Below, in pieces: positions 60,560 to 64,000 of a stretch of 64,000 nucleotides of DNA. The DNA is from an uncultured Lachnospiraceae bacterium. Lineage in GTDB: Bacteria > Bacillota > Clostridia > Lachnospirales > Lachnospiraceae. Made by a program: the position numbers and the translations under genes. A model generated the notes under the pieces. That model saw nothing but the letters and a program-made list of their open reading frames with translations. It was not told where the DNA came from and ran no database searches. How positions within the stretch are numbered: position 1 is the first letter of the stretch; each line of letters starts with the position of its first letter. The stretch is from the NCBI GenBank assembly GCA_910587305.1, contig CAJUKV010000007.1, forward strand, positions 38,177-102,176, in the 5' to 3' direction.

Positions 60560-61606
60560 TTACATTTCCTCATCTTCCCACAAAAATATTCTTTTCTCCG
60601 TTATTTTCTCTTTCAGCCTGCCAACCAAAAACCGCTCCATCTCATCCGCCAGCTCCCTCGGATAATGATACACGCCTTTGTCATTTACAAAAGGGAACTG
60701 CACCACTGCCGAATAAGGCTGCTGCCTGCGCATCTTTTTCAAATAGTCCTGAGAAACCCGAAAGGTTCCCACGCTTACATCCTCAATCTTTTCCATATCA
60801 ATCCGGGAAAACACATCCCCAAGCATACTGTCATACTGCCCCTTCCAGTCCCGGCAATAAATCATAGGGTCAAAACAAAGTCTCACCCTGTACCCCTTCG
60901 CGATTGCTTGTCCAATCCAGTCAATTCTCCGTAAAAGCGAAGGCGTTCTGTGCTCGTATGCCTCAATCACGCTCTGGGGCGACAAAGTCATCCCATAAAT
61001 CACCCCGGACACAGGAGCATGCTCCTCAAAAAAACGACTGTCCGCCGCCTTTGTGCGTATTTCAACGGTCAAGTCCTTTTTCTCATTCGAAAACCGAATT
61101 TTTTCCACAAACCCATGCCATTCCTGCACATAACCCGTCAGCCCTTCCAGGGCCGGCAGGTCCGTGTCATAGGAAATACAAAGGTAGAGCTCCTCTTTCA
61201 AAAGAAGCTTCTCCGCCTCCGCAAAAATATCCTCCAGGTTGACGAACACCACCAGATTTCCGGACGGGTACATCCCCTTCAGATAACAATATTCACAATC
61301 AAAAACACAGTTCATCATACAGGAGGTATAATAAAAATTTTCATTCCCAAAGCTCTGGCAGACCCTCGCCCCTTTATATAAAAGCTTTCCATGCTTTGCC
61401 CCAAGAATTAAGTTCTGCGCCCTGTGCTGCAAAATGTAATCCTGCCCTTTCCGGCAAAACACATCTTTGTAATGGTCTATTTCAATAACCTCCGCCCCCG
61501 CTAATCTGTCTAAAATACGTTTTGTCCGCGGATGATCACGCACTTCCTTTTCCACATACACATGGGAAAAAGGAAAATTATAATATACGCCTTTTAAATT
61601 CTTCAA
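60560..61606 (-). CDS. Spore-photoproduct-lyase-like radical SAM protein
   Basis: About 348 residues with the radical SAM cysteines in SCMMNCVFDCEYCYLKGM (CxxxCxxC), and family motifs FSHVYVEKEV and LILGAKHGKLLYKGARVCQS. Spore photoproduct lyase reverses a UV thymine dimer in germinating spores, so this points to a sporulating host. The start is a TTG (LKNLKGVYYNFP) inside the end of the nucleosidase gene, with AGAGAGGG before it; the open frame continues upstream with no better start. Overlap implies coupled translation. Whether it repairs DNA or acts on another nucleoside is open. Confidence 0.88.
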   Translation of the reverse strand: MKNLKGVYYNFPFSHVYVEKEVRDHPRTKRILDRLAGAEVIEIDHYKDVFCRKGQDYILQHRAQNLILGAKHGKLLYKGARVCQSFGNENFYYTSCMMNCVFDCEYCYLKGMYPSGNLVVFVNLEDIFAEAEKLLLKEELYLCISYDTDLPALEGLTGYVQEWHGFVEKIRFSNEKKDLTVEIRTKAADSRFFEEHAPVSGVIYGMTLSPQSVIEAYEHRTPSLLRRIDWIGQAIAKGYRVRLCFDPMIYCRDWKGQYDSMLGDVFSRIDMEKIEDVSVGTFRVSQDYLKKMRRQQPYSAVVQFPFVNDKGVYHYPRELADEMERFLVGRLKEKITEKRIFLWEDEEM

Positions 61607-62504
61607 GACAAAGCTTTCCCTCTCTCTTATCCCTGCACGGCAGAACCCCCTCGCGGTACATTTCCTTGCGCAGCTTTGCGATATCCCTGCCGGACAAAAT
61701 GCCATAGTATATGCACTGGCGCAGAGCCGCGGCCATTGTCTTAGAGCAGTGCATGTCCCTGCAAAGCAGCTCCGTCTCCTCATCCGGCTTATGTACTGAA
61801 AGCCCTGGACCTTCCTGTTCCTTGCGCCCCGCCTCCTTTAGAAGGTTCACATATTCCGCAATCCTTTCCACATTCCTCTCTATCAGCTCCCTGACCTGCC
61901 TGTCCGTTACCTCTTTTGTATTCCCGTCGTCGGATACCACCTTCAAAAAACTCATCCGATGAGGGCCAAAAAAATACAAACCGGCCTGATAAACAGCCGC
62001 CGCCTCCATATCGTAAAGCCAAAAGCCGTCTTCCCTTTTATTCTTTGTATAGAGCGCCGCTCCCGTTAAAATCTGCGCTTCCGCAAATCCATGCCGATAC
62101 AGAATATCCGGATAAAAAGTTCTACCGGTAACTTCTTCCCTGATTTTATTGCACAAAAAAATGTCTCCCGGCCTGCCGGTTCCTTCTCTTCTGTCAAAGC
62201 TTCGTCCGCCGTCGTCCGTTTCCCCTTTTACTGCCCGGTCGTTTTCCTTTTCCGCTCCCGCTTCTTCCTGCATAACGGCGCAAGTGCCCACATTGATCAG
62301 GAAATCCCCCGCCTTTACTTCTCTGCAAATATCTGCAATTGCCACTGCCGCCGAAATCCCGCCCGTTCCCGTCACCATCAGCCGAATATCAGCCTCCCGG
62401 TTATCAAATACCTGAAAACGGATATGCGACAAATCCTTTTTTAAACGGAAATGGGTAATGATGGCGTGCGCTTCGGCATACATCGCCGTTACCATATAAA
62501 TCAT
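61578..62504 (-). CDS. MTAN/PNP-family nucleoside phosphorylase with C-terminal extension
   Basis: A 308-residue protein. The PNP/UDP-phosphorylase fold covers about 1-220: MVTGTGGISAAVAIADIC, FLINVGTCAV, and the base/ribose motif DMEAAAVYQAGLYFFG with catalytic Asp in KVVSDDG. An acidic, low-complexity loop (about 80-110) and an extra C-terminal domain of about 80 residues (HKPDEETELLCRDMHCSKTM) are unusual for the family. It overlaps the photoproduct-lyase-like gene by 29 bases. It may cleave nucleosides linked to that enzyme, for example 5'-deoxyadenosine from radical SAM turnover; this is inference. Confidence 0.82.
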   Translation of the reverse strand: MIYMVTAMYAEAHAIITHFRLKKDLSHIRFQVFDNREADIRLMVTGTGGISAAVAIADICREVKAGDFLINVGTCAVMQEEAGAEKENDRAVKGETDDGGRSFDRREGTGRPGDIFLCNKIREEVTGRTFYPDILYRHGFAEAQILTGAALYTKNKREDGFWLYDMEAAAVYQAGLYFFGPHRMSFLKVVSDDGNTKEVTDRQVRELIERNVERIAEYVNLLKEAGRKEQEGPGLSVHKPDEETELLCRDMHCSKTMAAALRQCIYYGILSGRDIAKLRKEMYREGVLPCRDKREGKLCLEEFKRRIL

Positions 62505-62806
62505 GTTGAATACACCGATATTTGTACCATACTCTTAGCGTCTGCACGGTAAATGCGCAGCTCCGGCCAAATAGTTACCAAATTTATCCTGCGGCCCGCA
62601 TAGCATTTCCGCCTGCTATAGCAACAGCTTAAGCTTACCATTCAACCTTACCACTCTTACTTGCTATTTTGACTTGCCAAACCGCTACTCAATTATATAC
62701 TCTCAAAAAAAAATTTACAAGGCTTTCCCAAAACCAAATTCTGCTGGTTTTGTTTGGTTTTGTTTTCCGCTCTTATTTGCGGGCAGGGGGCCGCTCATAA
62801 AAAGCG
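62505..62806. other. Gap between the ZIP gene and the nucleosidase operon
   Basis: 302 bases without a gene. A weak stem CAAAACCA/TTGGTTTTG near 62740-62762 followed farther on by a T-run (minus strand, 62703-62713) could end the ZIP transcript. No clear promoter for the nucleosidase operon was found. Confidence 0.5.
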
Positions 62807-63601
62807 TCACCCCAACGCCACGTCCAGAATCATCATAATCAAAAAGCCCGCCATAACGCCTATGGTCCCCAGATTGGAATGTTCCCCCTGATTGGCTTCC
62901 GGTATCAACTCCTCCACCACCACATAAATCATGGCCCCCGCCGCAAAAGCCAAAAACCACGGCATATAAGGCGTGATTTGCGCGGCAATCAAAGTAATCC
63001 CAATGCCAAAAATCAGTTCCACCATCCCCGAAAGGCTGCCAACCCAGAATGCCTTCCACCTGCTCATCCCTTCCTGACGCAGGGGAAGGGAGATTGCTGC
63101 GCCTTCCGGGAAATTTTGAATCCCTATGCCGATAGCCAGCGCAAAAGCCGCCGCATAAAGGGCCTGATCCTGAGGGTGCTGCGCCGCCATGGCAAAAGCC
63201 AGGCCCACCGCCATTCCCTCCGGTATGTTGTGGAGCGTTACCGCCAGCACCAGCAGCGTTGTCCTATGAAAAGAATTTCTGACCCCTTCCGGATTTTTCT
63301 CGCCCAAATGCAGATGCGGCATCAGGAAATCCAACAAATATAAAAATATGCCGCCAAGTACAAAGCCTCCGGCTGCAGGAATCCACGCTATTTTTCCCAT
63401 GCTCTCCGTTTCCTCTATTGCAGGAATTAACAAAGACCATACGGAGGCCGCCATCATAACTCCGGCCGCAAAACCTAAAAATGCCCTTTGAATATTTTTT
63501 CCCATTTCCTTTTTAAAAATGAATACCACACTGGCGCCAAGGGCGGTCATAAAAAATGTAAAACCGGTTCCCATCGCAGCCCAACCAATTGCCTGATTCA
63601 T
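62807..63601 (-). CDS. ZIP-family divalent metal transporter (ZupT-like)
   Basis: A 264-residue membrane protein with eight predicted helices. Helix IV has VTLHNIPEGMAVGLAFA and helix V IGIQNFPEGAAISLPL, the paired H/QNxPEG metal-site motifs of ZIP proteins, and a His-containing loop (PHLHLGEKN) lies between helices III and IV. It should import zinc or another divalent cation. Start MNQAIGWAAMG has AGAGGTAAAT before it; a start six codons earlier would overlap that site. Confidence 0.94.
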   Translation of the reverse strand: MNQAIGWAAMGTGFTFFMTALGASVVFIFKKEMGKNIQRAFLGFAAGVMMAASVWSLLIPAIEETESMGKIAWIPAAGGFVLGGIFLYLLDFLMPHLHLGEKNPEGVRNSFHRTTLLVLAVTLHNIPEGMAVGLAFAMAAQHPQDQALYAAAFALAIGIGIQNFPEGAAISLPLRQEGMSRWKAFWVGSLSGMVELIFGIGITLIAAQITPYMPWFLAFAAGAMIYVVVEELIPEANQGEHSNLGTIGVMAGFLIMMILDVALG

Positions 63602-63894
63602 ATTTACCTCTTTCCGCATCCGCCGGGCGGACGCTTACCTCTATTTCTATTAGTATACACCTATTTTCCGCACGTGCATGTCAAATTTTATGATTATCTT
63701 CTTCTTTGCGGACCTGTCCTCATCCGGGATCCCTTCTGCCATGGCATGGTTGTTTAATTCTATCTTATGAAACAATTTGTATGTATCATATTTGCGAAGC
63801 GTATGGTATTATATATTCTAAGTGGGGGTATTATTCAATGAATATAGAAAATGAGTAAAGCAGAGAAGATAGCCTGCCAAATTTTCATTAAATG

Positions 63895-63922
63895 TTGATT
63901 TTTTTACCGTAAAAGGTATACT
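63895..63922 (+). promoter_or_regulatory. Candidate promoter near the right edge
   Basis: TTGATT, 16 bases, TATACT. Confidence 0.45.
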
Positions 63923-63946
63923 ATCTCAAGTTTTACACCAAAGGTA

Positions 63947-63982
63947 ACGGGAAGCCAGTAAAATCAAGGCTTCCCGTGTTTT
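63947..63982 (+). terminator. Hairpin terminator near the right edge
   Basis: Stem ACGGGAAGCC/GGCTTCCCGT followed by GTTTTG, only about 20 bases after the predicted start of transcription. Confidence 0.7.
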
Positions 63983-64000
63983 GTCTGCATGTGGTATACA

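Larger units (their letters stand above)
63602..64000. other. Right flank of the window
   Basis: 399 bases with no supported gene. A tiny frame MNIENE at 63838 behind GTGGGGGTA, a plus-strand promoter and a hairpin terminator suggest the leader of a gene beyond the edge or a very short RNA. Confidence 0.5.

Overview
The window looks like a chromosomal segment of a spore-forming gut-type Clostridia, most likely Lachnospiraceae. This is inferred from gene content and style: carbohydrate ABC systems without their own ATPase, a YesM/YesN-type two-component system, a GntR/UTRA regulator, a DUF4250 protein, a bactofilin, a spore-photoproduct-lyase-like protein, strong GGAGG ribosome sites and sigma-A promoters. 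I saw no rRNA, tRNA, CRISPR array, transposase or phage gene. About 47 protein genes are supported.

Layout. 0-6 kb (minus): a two-component system (kinase then response regulator, ending in a strong hairpin) followed by two sugar permeases and a solute-binding lipoprotein cut by the left edge. 6.2-18.1 kb: a divergent carbohydrate locus. The minus arm reads MFS transporter, binding lipoprotein, two permeases, GH9-type hydrolase, GlmS-like SIS protein and GlcNAc-kinase-like protein, ending in a terminator. The plus arm reads FrlB-like SIS deglycase, FrlD-like PfkB kinase and GntR regulator. Two consensus promoters about 150 bp apart drive the arms, and each carries the same 14-nt site (TTGTWATTACATTA) at its start point, so one repressor may control both. 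The whole suggests uptake and breakdown of an amino-sugar or Amadori-type compound. 18.4-19.2 kb: a VapC-like PIN toxin and antitoxin. 19.3-25.3 kb (minus): a peptide ABC transporter whose two ATPases are fused through a tandem-repeat linker.

25.6-33 kb (minus): an orphan carbamoyl-phosphate synthase large subunit of E. coli-like type, a polysaccharide deacetylase, a phosphoesterase, and a cytoplasmic-looking BMP-domain protein with a ParB-like N-terminal half. 33-45.5 kb: GH3 glycosidase (plus), clpB with a CIRCE operator and a coupled DUF4250 gene, a lipase-like DUF2974 protein, a DUF3810 membrane protein, an amino-acid:cation symporter, a MATE transporter and birA. 45.8-51.8 kb: a degenerate LytM protein with a bactofilin (plus), then carA-carB (minus), a second and different carB. 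52-64 kb: DUF885 lipoprotein or membrane protein, hemerythrin protein, DUF5722 glycosidase-like protein coupled to rarA, and a nucleosidase / photoproduct-lyase / D,D-carboxypeptidase operon, then a ZIP metal transporter.

The most unusual content is between genes. Family A (five copies) is a two-hairpin element that always ends in the ribosome site of the next gene (kinase, peptide-binding protein, phosphoesterase, MATE, birA). Family B (three copies) is a multi-hairpin element with compensatory changes. Family C consists of long palindromes with a shared core but copy-specific arms, plus shorter relatives. A 175-bp MITE-like palindrome at 40.1 kb supplies the stop codon of its neighbour. These, the divergent sugar locus, and the BMP/ParB-like protein are the best candidates for undescribed biology.
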